Part shown: positions 42,312 through 50,463 of the stretch, one piece after another
Layout of the letters: each line of letters opens with the position of its first letter
Position numbering within the stretch: the first letter of the stretch is position 1
Assembly (NCBI GenBank): GCA_039933215.1
Contig: JBDTOO010000001.1
Location: forward strand, 90,340-154,339
Direction: 5' to 3'
Origin: JALYUA01 sp039933215
Lineage (GTDB): Bacteria; Acidobacteriota; Thermoanaerobaculia; UBA5066; Gp7-AA6
Length of the DNA stretch: 64,000 bases
Notes under the pieces: generated by a model
Told to the model about the DNA's origin: nothing
Database searches by the model: none
The model's input: the letters and a program-made list of their open reading frames with translations, nothing else
Position numbers and translations under genes: made by a program

Positions 42312-44753
42312 ATGCTGAGCGCGACGAGGATCGCCGTGCGGTCCCTGCTCAGGAGTCCCGGATTCACGGCCACGGCCGTCTCGACGATCGCCGTCGCCAT
42401 CGGAGTGAATGCGGCGATCTTCTCGATCCTCGACGCCGTCGTTCTCTCACCGCTGCCCTACCGCGCTCCGACGGAGCTCGTGGCGGTCTGGGAGCTCATG
42501 GAGAGCGATCCGGTCCGGCCCGTGCGCGCTTCGGCCGGCGCGTTCGTGGCGTGGCGTCAGGAGACGAAGGCGCTCTCGAAAATCGCCGCCTTCGGAGGGA
42601 TCCGGTTGACCCTGACGGGTTATGGGGAGCCGGTCGCGCTCGACGGCTCACGCGTGGACGACGCCTATTTCGACCTCCTCGGGATTCCGCCCCGGCTCGG
42701 ACGGTCGTTTCGCCGCGATGACACCATTCGAGGGGCCGCGCCCGTCGTCCTTCTCTCGGAAGGAGCCTGGGCCGGCCGGTTCGGAAGCGATCCCGGCATC
42801 GTCGGCCGGAAGATCCTGCTCGACGGGGTTCCGCGGGAAGTCATCGGAGTGATGCCGACGGCGTTCCTGCCGACCGGCGCGTCGGCAACCGGAACGATGG
42901 ATTTCCGTTCCAATTCTTCGATCTGGATTCCCGCGGAGCTCGGGGATCCGGCGCCTCGCAATTCGCGAAGCCACGTCCTCGGCGTCATCGGGAGGCTGTC
43001 ATTCGGCTCGGACGCCGATACGGCGCAGCGGGAGATCGCGGCCCTCGAGGGGCGTCTGCGTCGCGACGGCGGGGAAAAGACCGTCGGCGCCCGATTGCGC
43101 CCGCTCGACGACGAGGCGGCCGGCGACGTTCGTCCGGCCCTGCTCCTTCTGTGGGGTGCCGTGCTCTTCGTGCTCCTCGTCGCCTGCGTGAACGTGACGA
43201 ATCTGCACTTCGCGCGGTCGGAGAGCCGCCGGCGCGAGATGGCGATCCGGGCGGCCCTCGGCGGGTCCCGAGCAGCGCTCGTCCGGCCCCTTCTCGTGGA
43301 GAGCCTCGCGATGGGTCTCGCAGGCGGAGCGCTCGGCATCGTGCTCGCAGGCTGGGCTCTTCCGCTGCTCCTCCGGCTGACCCCCGCGGGTGTTCCGCGT
43401 CTTGCCGACGTGCGCCTCTCGGCGACGACGATCGCATTCTCGCTCCTCCTTTCCGTCGCCGCCGCCGCGCTGTTCGGACTCGGACCCGCGCTCCACATGA
43501 CGCGGCGGGGAATCGAGGACGACCTGAAGGAGGCGACGCGGGCGGGCTCGGGTTCGCGCCGGACCCGCCGCGCGCTCGGGATCCTTGTCGTCGCCGAAAT
43601 CGCGGTCGCCTCCCTGCTCGTCGTCGGAGCGGGGCTCCTCACGCGCAGCTTCCGGCGCCTGACGGATGTCGATCTGGGGTTCCGCGCCGATCGCCTCCTG
43701 ATCGTCCCGGTCTCCCTGCCGAAGACGTACGACCGTTGGGAGAAGGTGGCGGCATTTCACGACGCCCTCCTCGAAAACCTGCGCCGTGAGCGCGGCGCGA
43801 CCTCGGTCGCGCTCGCCTACAACCATCCTCTCGAAGCGCAGTGGTCCGAGAACCCCGAGATCCTCGGACGCGCCCTGCCGGCGCCCGGCGCGAGCGAGCG
43901 CACGTACTGGTTCCGGTCGGTCTCGGACGGATATTTTTCGACGATTGGCGTTCCGCTACGCGAGGGACGAGACTTCGACTCGAAGGACGACGGTCGACAC
44001 CCGGGGGTCGCCATCGTCAACGAAGCCTTCGCCCGGGCCGAGTTTCCCGGCACGTCGCCGATTGGAAAGCGGTTGCGCTCCAGCAACTCTTTCTGGGGGC
44101 CCGGTCTGCCCGAGGAATTCGAGATCGTCGGCGTCGCGGCGGACGTCCGATTCCTCGGTCCCTCCAGGAAGGCGGAGCCGGCCTATTACCTTCCGGCACG
44201 ACAGTTTCCGATTTCCGACATGAAGCTCCTCGTCCGCACGTCCGGGGACCCGCTCGCGCTCCTCGGAGCCGTGCGAGCCGCGGTGCGCCGGATCGATCCC
44301 GCGCAGCCGGTCGGCGAGCCGATGACCATAGCCGCCCTCTCCGACGCCGCCGTGGCGCAGCCGCGTTTCGCGATGCGCCTCATGGTTGGCTTCGGAGCCG
44401 CGGCGCTCGGGCTCGCCGCTCTGGGCATCTACGGACTGCTCTCCTTCGTCGTGACACTTCGCACCCGGGAGATCGGCGTCCGGATGGCGCTCGGCGCGCG
44501 GGCGAGCCAGGTCGTCCGGATGATGCTCGCCGAGGTGGCACCCCTCGCGGCGGCCGGAGCCGCGTTCGGCGTCGCGGCGGCGCTCGCCGGCGGTCCGCTC
44601 CTCCGCGGGATCCTGTTCGGAATCTCGCCCGCCGATCCCGTGGCGATAATCGCCGCTCCCGCCGCGCTCGCCGTCGTCGCTCTCGCCGCCGCGATCCTGC
44701 CCGCCCGGCGGGCCTCGCGCGTGGATCCGATGGTCTCGCTTCGAAGCGAGTGA
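42312..44753 (+). CDS. ADOP-family ABC permease 1
   Basis: The 813-residue protein has the ADOP layout. One N-terminal helix (FTATAVSTIAVAIGVNAAIF) is followed by a large periplasmic MacB_PCD domain and an FtsX block of three helices beginning LLLLWGAVLFVLLVACVNV with SRRREMAIRAALGGSRAAL. A linking helix (ILVVAEIAVASLLVVGAGL) leads to a second MacB_PCD domain and a C-terminal FtsX block with LRTREIGVRMALGARASQ. It is thus two MacB permeases in one chain. It lacks the usual QDLRYA start and begins TRIAVRSLLRSPGF. It follows the ATPase and adaptor genes, with which it probably forms a MacAB-like unit. Substrate unknown. Confidence 0.93.
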   Translation: MLSATRIAVRSLLRSPGFTATAVSTIAVAIGVNAAIFSILDAVVLSPLPYRAPTELVAVWELMESDPVRPVRASAGAFVAWRQETKALSKIAAFGGIRLTLTGYGEPVALDGSRVDDAYFDLLGIPPRLGRSFRRDDTIRGAAPVVLLSEGAWAGRFGSDPGIVGRKILLDGVPREVIGVMPTAFLPTGASATGTMDFRSNSSIWIPAELGDPAPRNSRSHVLGVIGRLSFGSDADTAQREIAALEGRLRRDGGEKTVGARLRPLDDEAAGDVRPALLLLWGAVLFVLLVACVNVTNLHFARSESRRREMAIRAALGGSRAALVRPLLVESLAMGLAGGALGIVLAGWALPLLLRLTPAGVPRLADVRLSATTIAFSLLLSVAAAALFGLGPALHMTRRGIEDDLKEATRAGSGSRRTRRALGILVVAEIAVASLLVVGAGLLTRSFRRLTDVDLGFRADRLLIVPVSLPKTYDRWEKVAAFHDALLENLRRERGATSVALAYNHPLEAQWSENPEILGRALPAPGASERTYWFRSVSDGYFSTIGVPLREGRDFDSKDDGRHPGVAIVNEAFARAEFPGTSPIGKRLRSSNSFWGPGLPEEFEIVGVAADVRFLGPSRKAEPAYYLPARQFPISDMKLLVRTSGDPLALLGAVRAAVRRIDPAQPVGEPMTIAALSDAAVAQPRFAMRLMVGFGAAALGLAALGIYGLLSFVVTLRTREIGVRMALGARASQVVRMMLAEVAPLAAAGAAFGVAAALAGGPLLRGILFGISPADPVAIIAAPAALAVVALAAAILPARRASRVDPMVSLRSE

Positions 44754-44764
44754 GGATTTCAGTG

Positions 44765-47191
44765 ATGATCTCCAGCTTTTTGCAGGACCTGCGCTACTCG
44801 CTTCGTTCGCTGCGGCGGAGTCCCTCCTTCACCCTGGCGGCGATCGCGGCGCTGGCGATCGGCATCGGCGCCAACACCGCTGCCTTTTCGGTCGTCCGAT
44901 CCGTTCTCTGGAAGGCCCTCCCCTATCGGGACGCGGGACGACTCGTCCGCGTCGGACACCTGCGGACGGGCTCGATCCACGCCGGCGACTCGTTCTCTCC
45001 CCAGGATCTGGAGGACCTCGAGCGCTCCAGGACGGGGCTGTCCGCCGTGGCCGCCTGGAGCTTCGTCCCCGGACTGACCGGGATGAATCTCACGGGATCC
45101 GGGGACCCGGCGCGCCTCGAGACCGCCTTCGTCTCGAGCGCCTTCTTCGAGACCTTTGGCGCCCGCCCGCTCCTCGGCCGCCCTCTCGCCCCCGAAGAGA
45201 ACGTACCCGGGCGCGACCGCGTCGCCGTGCTCTCCCGGCGCGCGTGGGTCGATCGGTTCGGGGGGGACCCCAGGATCGTGGGAAAGATGATCCGGCTCGA
45301 CGGCCGGCCGTTCCTCGTGGCGGGAGTCATGCCGTCCGATTTCGCCTTCCCCTCCGAGAAGGTCGACCTCTGGACCCCTATCTCGCTCCAAACGGACGAA
45401 GACGTGCCCCATCGCCGCGAGATACGCTGGTTGGCGGCCGCAGGGCGCCTCGCGCCGGGCGTGTCGATCGACCAGGCGCGCGCCTCCATCGACGCCCTCC
45501 TCCGGCGCCTCGAGAAGGACTACCCGGACAGCAACGCGGGATTCGGACGAGCGCTCGTCGAGCCGCTCGCCGATTCGGTCGTTGGCGATCTGCGGCGTCC
45601 GCTCCTCCTCCTGCTCGGGGCCATCGGCCTCGTCCTTCTCATCCTGTGCGCCAACCTCGCCGGGATGCTCCTCGCTCGCGGCGCCGCCAAGTCGCGGGAG
45701 ATCGCCATCCGGACCGCTCTCGGCGCGACGCGTGCCCGGGTCGTGTGGCATCTGCTCGCCGAGTCCGCGCTGCTCTCCGGCGTTGGCGGCATCGGCGGCA
45801 TCTTCGTCGGCTTCTGGTGCGTCTCGCTTCTGCCCCTCGTCGGAGGCGCGCTTCCGCGCGCGGGCGAGATCCGCCTGGACGGGTCCGCTCTCGCCTTCGC
45901 GATCCTCATCTCCGCCGGCACCGGCGTTTTCTTCGGACTCGTCCCCGCGCTGCGGACGGCGAGCCCCGACGTCGCCGGCGCGCTCGAGGCGGGCGGACGC
46001 GGCGGGTCGTCCGACCGCGGCCGGCGGCGGTGGCTGCGAGGCCTCGTCGTGGGCGAATGCCTCCTGGCGGGTGTCCTCCTGACGGGCGCCGGCCTTCTCG
46101 GAAAAAGCTTCCTGCGATTGATCCGCGTCGATGCGGGGATCCGCCCCGAGAGTGTCCTCTCGCTTTCGATCGCGATCCCCGAGGATCTTTCGACCCTGAA
46201 GCTCAAGGCCGCCTACCGCGACGCGATCCTGGACCGCCTCGGTGCGCTACCGGGCGTTCGCGCGGCGGGCGCGAGCAAGACGATGCCCATGTCCGGCGGC
46301 GGAGAGCCGTACGGTTTTCGCATCGAGGGGCGTCCCGAAGCCGAATCGAAGGCGCGGGCGGGGGACGGGGCGTTCATCGTCACGCCCGGCTACTTCGCGG
46401 CGCTCGGGATCCCCCTCGTCGCGGGCCGCGATTTCTCGCGCGCCGACATGGATCAGTCACGGCTCGTGGCGGTCGTCAGCCGATCGGTCGCGAGCGCCAG
46501 CTGGCCCGGGCAGAATCCGATCGGGAAGAGGCTCGCGCTCGGTCCCGACACGCGGCTCGAGGTCATCGGCGTCGCCGGGGAAGTCCGGCACGCGGGCCTC
46601 GCGAGACCCTCGGAGGGCGCGATCTACGTCCCGGCTTCGCTCTTCCCGAGATCCACCATGAAGATCTTCCTCCGCTTCACGGGCGCGCCGGCTCCGCTGG
46701 TCTCGGCGGCGCGCCAGGCGATCTGGAGCGTGAACCGCAACCAGCCGATCTCCGAGATCGCCACGCTCCCCGACGTCCTGTCGCGCTCCGTGGCGCGACC
46801 GCGCTTTTTCGTCGCGCTCCTCGTCGGGTTCGGAGCGGCGGCGCTCGCGCTCGCGGCGCTGGGCCTCTACGGGACGCTCTCGTACGGAATCCGGCAGCGC
46901 ACACGGGAGATCGGCATCCGGCTGGCTCTCGGCGCCGAGGGGCGCGATATCCTTCTTCTCGTCCTCCGCGAAGGAGCGGTCCTGGTCCTCCTCGGTGTCG
47001 CCCTCGCGGCTCCCGTCTCGATCGCGGCGGCCCGTCTCCTGGGAGGCCTTCTCTACGAGGTCCGGCCGAACGACCCCGTCGTGATGTCGGCGGTGCCCGT
47101 GTTCCTCGTCTCCGTCGCGGTCTCCGCGAGCTTCTTCCCTGCTCGAAAGGCGTCCCGCACGGATCCGATCGTCGCTCTGCGGCAGGACTGA
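44765..47191 (+). CDS. ADOP-family ABC permease 2
   Basis: This 808-residue member starts SSFLQDLRYSLRSLRRSPSF, the standard ADOP opening, 11 bases after the stop of permease 1. The first FtsX block contains LILCANLAGMLLARGAA and SREIAIRTALGATRARVV. The C-terminal block has YGIRQRTREIGIRLALGAEG. Both periplasmic domains are complete (RVAVLSRRAWVDRFGGDPRI in the first). The ATG is used; a longer frame reaching back into permease 1 is rejected because it removes no part of the fold and adds no domain. Confidence 0.93.
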   Translation: MISSFLQDLRYSLRSLRRSPSFTLAAIAALAIGIGANTAAFSVVRSVLWKALPYRDAGRLVRVGHLRTGSIHAGDSFSPQDLEDLERSRTGLSAVAAWSFVPGLTGMNLTGSGDPARLETAFVSSAFFETFGARPLLGRPLAPEENVPGRDRVAVLSRRAWVDRFGGDPRIVGKMIRLDGRPFLVAGVMPSDFAFPSEKVDLWTPISLQTDEDVPHRREIRWLAAAGRLAPGVSIDQARASIDALLRRLEKDYPDSNAGFGRALVEPLADSVVGDLRRPLLLLLGAIGLVLLILCANLAGMLLARGAAKSREIAIRTALGATRARVVWHLLAESALLSGVGGIGGIFVGFWCVSLLPLVGGALPRAGEIRLDGSALAFAILISAGTGVFFGLVPALRTASPDVAGALEAGGRGGSSDRGRRRWLRGLVVGECLLAGVLLTGAGLLGKSFLRLIRVDAGIRPESVLSLSIAIPEDLSTLKLKAAYRDAILDRLGALPGVRAAGASKTMPMSGGGEPYGFRIEGRPEAESKARAGDGAFIVTPGYFAALGIPLVAGRDFSRADMDQSRLVAVVSRSVASASWPGQNPIGKRLALGPDTRLEVIGVAGEVRHAGLARPSEGAIYVPASLFPRSTMKIFLRFTGAPAPLVSAARQAIWSVNRNQPISEIATLPDVLSRSVARPRFFVALLVGFGAAALALAALGLYGTLSYGIRQRTREIGIRLALGAEGRDILLLVLREGAVLVLLGVALAAPVSIAAARLLGGLLYEVRPNDPVVMSAVPVFLVSVAVSASFFPARKASRTDPIVALRQD

Positions 47192-47300
47192 ACGCGGTGG
47201 AGATCCGAATTCGACCCGACGCCGCCCCGCGCTCGCTCCGAGGCCGGGAGCGCGGCGATCAGAAATCCGCCGAGTTTGCGAAGAGAGCGAGCACGATCCG

Positions 47301-49721
47301 ATGACCGCCCTCCTGCAGGACGTGCGCTACGCGCTCCGCGGCTACCGGCGCAGCCCGGCCTTCACGGCGGCCGCGATTCTCCTGATCGCCCTCGGCGTCG
47401 GGTTGAACGCGGCCGCGTTCGCGCTCTTCGACGCGGTGGTGCTGCGGCCCCTGCCGGAGGTTCAAGACGTGCGAGGACTCGTCGAGATCGACGAGCACTC
47501 CGCCTCCTATCCGACCTACGCGTTCTTCCGGGACCGGACGCGCGCGTTTTCCGGCGTCGCGGCGTGGGCGAACCGGTGGCTCTCGCTTTCGGCCCCCGGC
47601 TCCGCCGAGCGCATCCGGGGAACGGTCGTCTCCGGCAACTACTTCGAAGTGCTCGGCGTGCGGCCCGCGCTCGGTCGCTTCTTCGCCTCCCGAGAGGGAG
47701 AGTCGGGCGTGCCCCTCGCGGTGATCTCGCACCGTACGTGGAGGACGAAGCTCGGGGGGTCGCCATCGGCCGTCGGAGCGTCCATCCGGCTGAACGGAAT
47801 TCCCTTCACCGTGATCGGAATCGCTCCGGCCGCCTTTCGCGGCGTCGGTTTCGCGACTCCGCCAGACGTGTGGCTCCCCGTGGGCGCCTGGCCTCGCGTC
47901 GCGACCGGCGAGCTGGCGCGTCTCGACTACCGCAATCGGTCGTGGGGCTGGCTCTCGATGTTCGGCCGCCTTCGGTCCGGGGTGGACCTCGACCTCGCGC
48001 GCGCGGAGGCGAAGATCGTGGTCCGCCTGGAGGCGACCGCTTTCCCCGCGGATATCGACGCGGGCAACTCGCCCGCGCTCCAACCTCTCGCTCGCGCGGC
48101 GGCGGGGTCGGGAGAGGCCTCGGATCCCGTCCGTCTCTTCGGGACCCTCCTCGGCGCCGTCGGCGTCGTCCTGTTGATCGCCTGCGCGAACCTCGCGAAC
48201 CTCCTTCTCGCACGGGCCGCGGGACGCCGCCAGGAGGTCGCCGTCCGGCTGGCACTCGGCGCGAGCCGGGGCCGCCTCGTCCGGCAGCTCCTGACGGAGA
48301 GCCTCGTCCTCTCGCTGGGAGGAGGCCTGGCGGGACTGCTGGTGGCAGCCTGGTCCCTCGCGATCGCCTCCGGCGTTTCGCTGCCGGGCGGCTCGACGCT
48401 CGGACGGTTTGGAGCGTCTCTCGACGGACGAGTTCTCGGGTTTGCATTCGGGATATCCCTCGCGGCGGGGCTTCTCTTCGGGATGGTTCCCGCTCTGCTC
48501 TCCTCGCGCGCGACGCTGGTTCCGGCACTGAAGCGCGAGACGGCCCGCGCCTCGCGGAGGCCGGCGATGCGGAAGATTCTCGTGACCGCGCAGCTCGCCC
48601 TCTCCCTGGTCCTTCTCTCGAGCGCGTTCCTGCTCGTCCGGAGCCTGCGAAACGCTCTCGGTACGGACGTCGGGTTCGAGTCGCACCGCGTCGCCCTCGC
48701 GTCCGTGCATCTCGGCATTGCCCGCTACGACGCCCCCCGGGCGCTCCGCTGGTCTCGGGCCCTCGCGGACCGCGCTGCGGCGCTGCCCGGCGTCCGGGCC
48801 GTCGCCTGGGCCGGCACGCTGCCTCTCTCGGGCTATCGCGACACCGAGACGGTCGACCTCGAAGGATTCCATGCCGGAGCGGTCGACGCGCAGTCCGTCG
48901 GACCCGGCTACTACGCCGCGATCGGCACCCCGATGGCCGCCGGCCGGGAGTTCGACCGCGTCCTGGACCCGCCGGGCGCCGCCCCCGCCGTGATCGTCAA
49001 CGAGGCAGCCGCCCGGCGGTTCTGGCCGGGTGCCGATCCCATCGGAAAGCGTCTCACCATCCAGGGCGCCACGGGAACCGTCGTGGGCGTCGCCCGCGAC
49101 GCCCGTTTCCGTTCCCTGACCGAGCCCCCCGTCCCCATGGTGACGGCGAACCTCGATCAGCTCGGAGGATCCGGTCTTCTCTCGACACTGACGCTGCTCG
49201 TGCGGACGTCCGCGGAGCCGCGCTCCGTTCTCGAGCCGCTCCGGGGGGAGATCGCACGCCTCGATCCCGACCTCCCCGTTTTCGGCCTGCAGACTCTGGA
49301 CGATTCGATTGCGGACATGTTGCTTCCGCAGCGCCTCGGGTCCGCGCTGATCGGCCTCTTCGCCGCGCTCGCCCTGGTTCTGGCCGAGGTCGGCGTCTAC
49401 GGCGTCGTCGCCGCCCATGCGTCGGGCCGCTTCCGGGAAATGGGGATCCGGATGGCGCTCGGGGCGCGTCCCGGACAGGTGCGCCGGATGGTGGTCCGAG
49501 ACGCCGCCTTCCCGATCGTTCTGGGGGTCGCCGCGGGCCTGCCTCTCGCCGCGATCGGAGCGAGGCTCCTCGAACGATTCCTCTACGGCGTCACGCCCTC
49601 CGATCCGGCGACGTTTGGAGCGTGCGTCCTCCTCCTGGCCGGTGGAGCCCTCGCCGCCGCGGACTTTCCCGCCCGCCGCGCGGGCCGGATCGCTCCGCTC
49701 GAGGCCCTCCGCCATGAATGA
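47301..49721 (+). CDS. ADOP-family ABC permease 3
   Basis: The 806-residue protein starts MTALLQDVRYALRGYRRSPAF. In the first FtsX block it has VVLLIACANLANLLLARAAG and RRQEVAVRLALGASRGRL. Its C-terminal block differs: GVVAAHASGRFREMGIRMALG replaces the usual R-T-R-E-I-G. The 109-base gap before it holds an inverted repeat (arms 47227-47234 and 47248-47255), so it may have separate expression. It is the last permease before the second ATPase gene (42-base gap). Confidence 0.93.
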   Translation: MTALLQDVRYALRGYRRSPAFTAAAILLIALGVGLNAAAFALFDAVVLRPLPEVQDVRGLVEIDEHSASYPTYAFFRDRTRAFSGVAAWANRWLSLSAPGSAERIRGTVVSGNYFEVLGVRPALGRFFASREGESGVPLAVISHRTWRTKLGGSPSAVGASIRLNGIPFTVIGIAPAAFRGVGFATPPDVWLPVGAWPRVATGELARLDYRNRSWGWLSMFGRLRSGVDLDLARAEAKIVVRLEATAFPADIDAGNSPALQPLARAAAGSGEASDPVRLFGTLLGAVGVVLLIACANLANLLLARAAGRRQEVAVRLALGASRGRLVRQLLTESLVLSLGGGLAGLLVAAWSLAIASGVSLPGGSTLGRFGASLDGRVLGFAFGISLAAGLLFGMVPALLSSRATLVPALKRETARASRRPAMRKILVTAQLALSLVLLSSAFLLVRSLRNALGTDVGFESHRVALASVHLGIARYDAPRALRWSRALADRAAALPGVRAVAWAGTLPLSGYRDTETVDLEGFHAGAVDAQSVGPGYYAAIGTPMAAGREFDRVLDPPGAAPAVIVNEAAARRFWPGADPIGKRLTIQGATGTVVGVARDARFRSLTEPPVPMVTANLDQLGGSGLLSTLTLLVRTSAEPRSVLEPLRGEIARLDPDLPVFGLQTLDDSIADMLLPQRLGSALIGLFAALALVLAEVGVYGVVAAHASGRFREMGIRMALGARPGQVRRMVVRDAAFPIVLGVAAGLPLAAIGARLLERFLYGVTPSDPATFGACVLLLAGGALAAADFPARRAGRIAPLEALRHE

Positions 49722-49763
49722 CACCCGCCGCCCGCGCTCCATCGCCGCGGGCTTTCCGGAAAG

Positions 49764-50438
49764 GTGACCACGATGATCGAGATGCGCAACGTCGAAAAGA
49801 GCTACAAGACGAAGGCCGGGCAGACCTTTGTCCTCCGCAGGATCGACCTGAAGATCGCCCAGGGCGAGTTCGTGACGATCATGGGTCCCTCGGGCGCGGG
49901 GAAGAGCACGCTGCTCGCGATCCTCGGGCTCCTCGACCAGAACTGGACGGGCGAGTACGCGCTGCTCGGGACTCCCGTGCATTCCCTGAAGCCGAAGGAT
50001 CGCATCGAGCTCAACAAGAAGTCGATCGGGTTCGTGTTCCAGCAGTACCACCTCCTGGACAACCTGACCGTCCAGGAGAATCTGGACATCCCGCTCTCCT
50101 ACCGGAACATGAAGGGCTCCGAGCGAGCCGCCGCCGTCGCCGACACGCTCGATCGCTTCCAGATCGTCGGCAAGAAGGATCTCTTTCCGAGCCAGCTTTC
50201 GGGCGGCCAGCAGCAGCTGGTCGGCGTCGCCCGGGCTCTCATCGCCAAACCGAAGCTTCTCCTCGCCGACGAGCCGACCGGGAACCTCCACTCGGATCAG
50301 GGGCGGGAAATCATGCGCCTCTTCAAGTCGCTGAACGACGCGGGCACGACGATCATCCAGGTGACGCACTCCGAGGAAAACGCCACGTACGGAAATCGGA
50401 TCGTCCGGCTGCGCGACGGCTGGATCGTCGACGACTAG
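49764..50438 (+). CDS. Second ABC transporter ATPase of the MacB/LolD family
   Basis: The 224-residue ATPase has Walker A GPSGAGKSTLLA, Walker B LLLADEPTGNLHSD and QVTHSEE as switch. The signature LSGGQQQLVGVARAL has leucine where the family normally has arginine, and the Q-loop FVFQQYHLLDNLTVQENLDI is canonical. It shares general outline but not close sequence with the first ATPase. It lies between permeases 3 and 4 and is probably the partner of the permeases downstream, which start 25 bases after it. Confidence 0.93.
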   Translation: MTTMIEMRNVEKSYKTKAGQTFVLRRIDLKIAQGEFVTIMGPSGAGKSTLLAILGLLDQNWTGEYALLGTPVHSLKPKDRIELNKKSIGFVFQQYHLLDNLTVQENLDIPLSYRNMKGSERAAAVADTLDRFQIVGKKDLFPSQLSGGQQQLVGVARALIAKPKLLLADEPTGNLHSDQGREIMRLFKSLNDAGTTIIQVTHSEENATYGNRIVRLRDGWIVDD

Positions 50439-50463
50439 CGCCGGGCCCATCGAAAGGAACCCC

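Noticed and set aside
43841..44764. N-terminal extension of permease 2 back into permease 1
   Set aside because: It reads permease 1 in another frame; the true opening S-S-F-L-Q-D-L-R-Y starts at the ATG at 44765.
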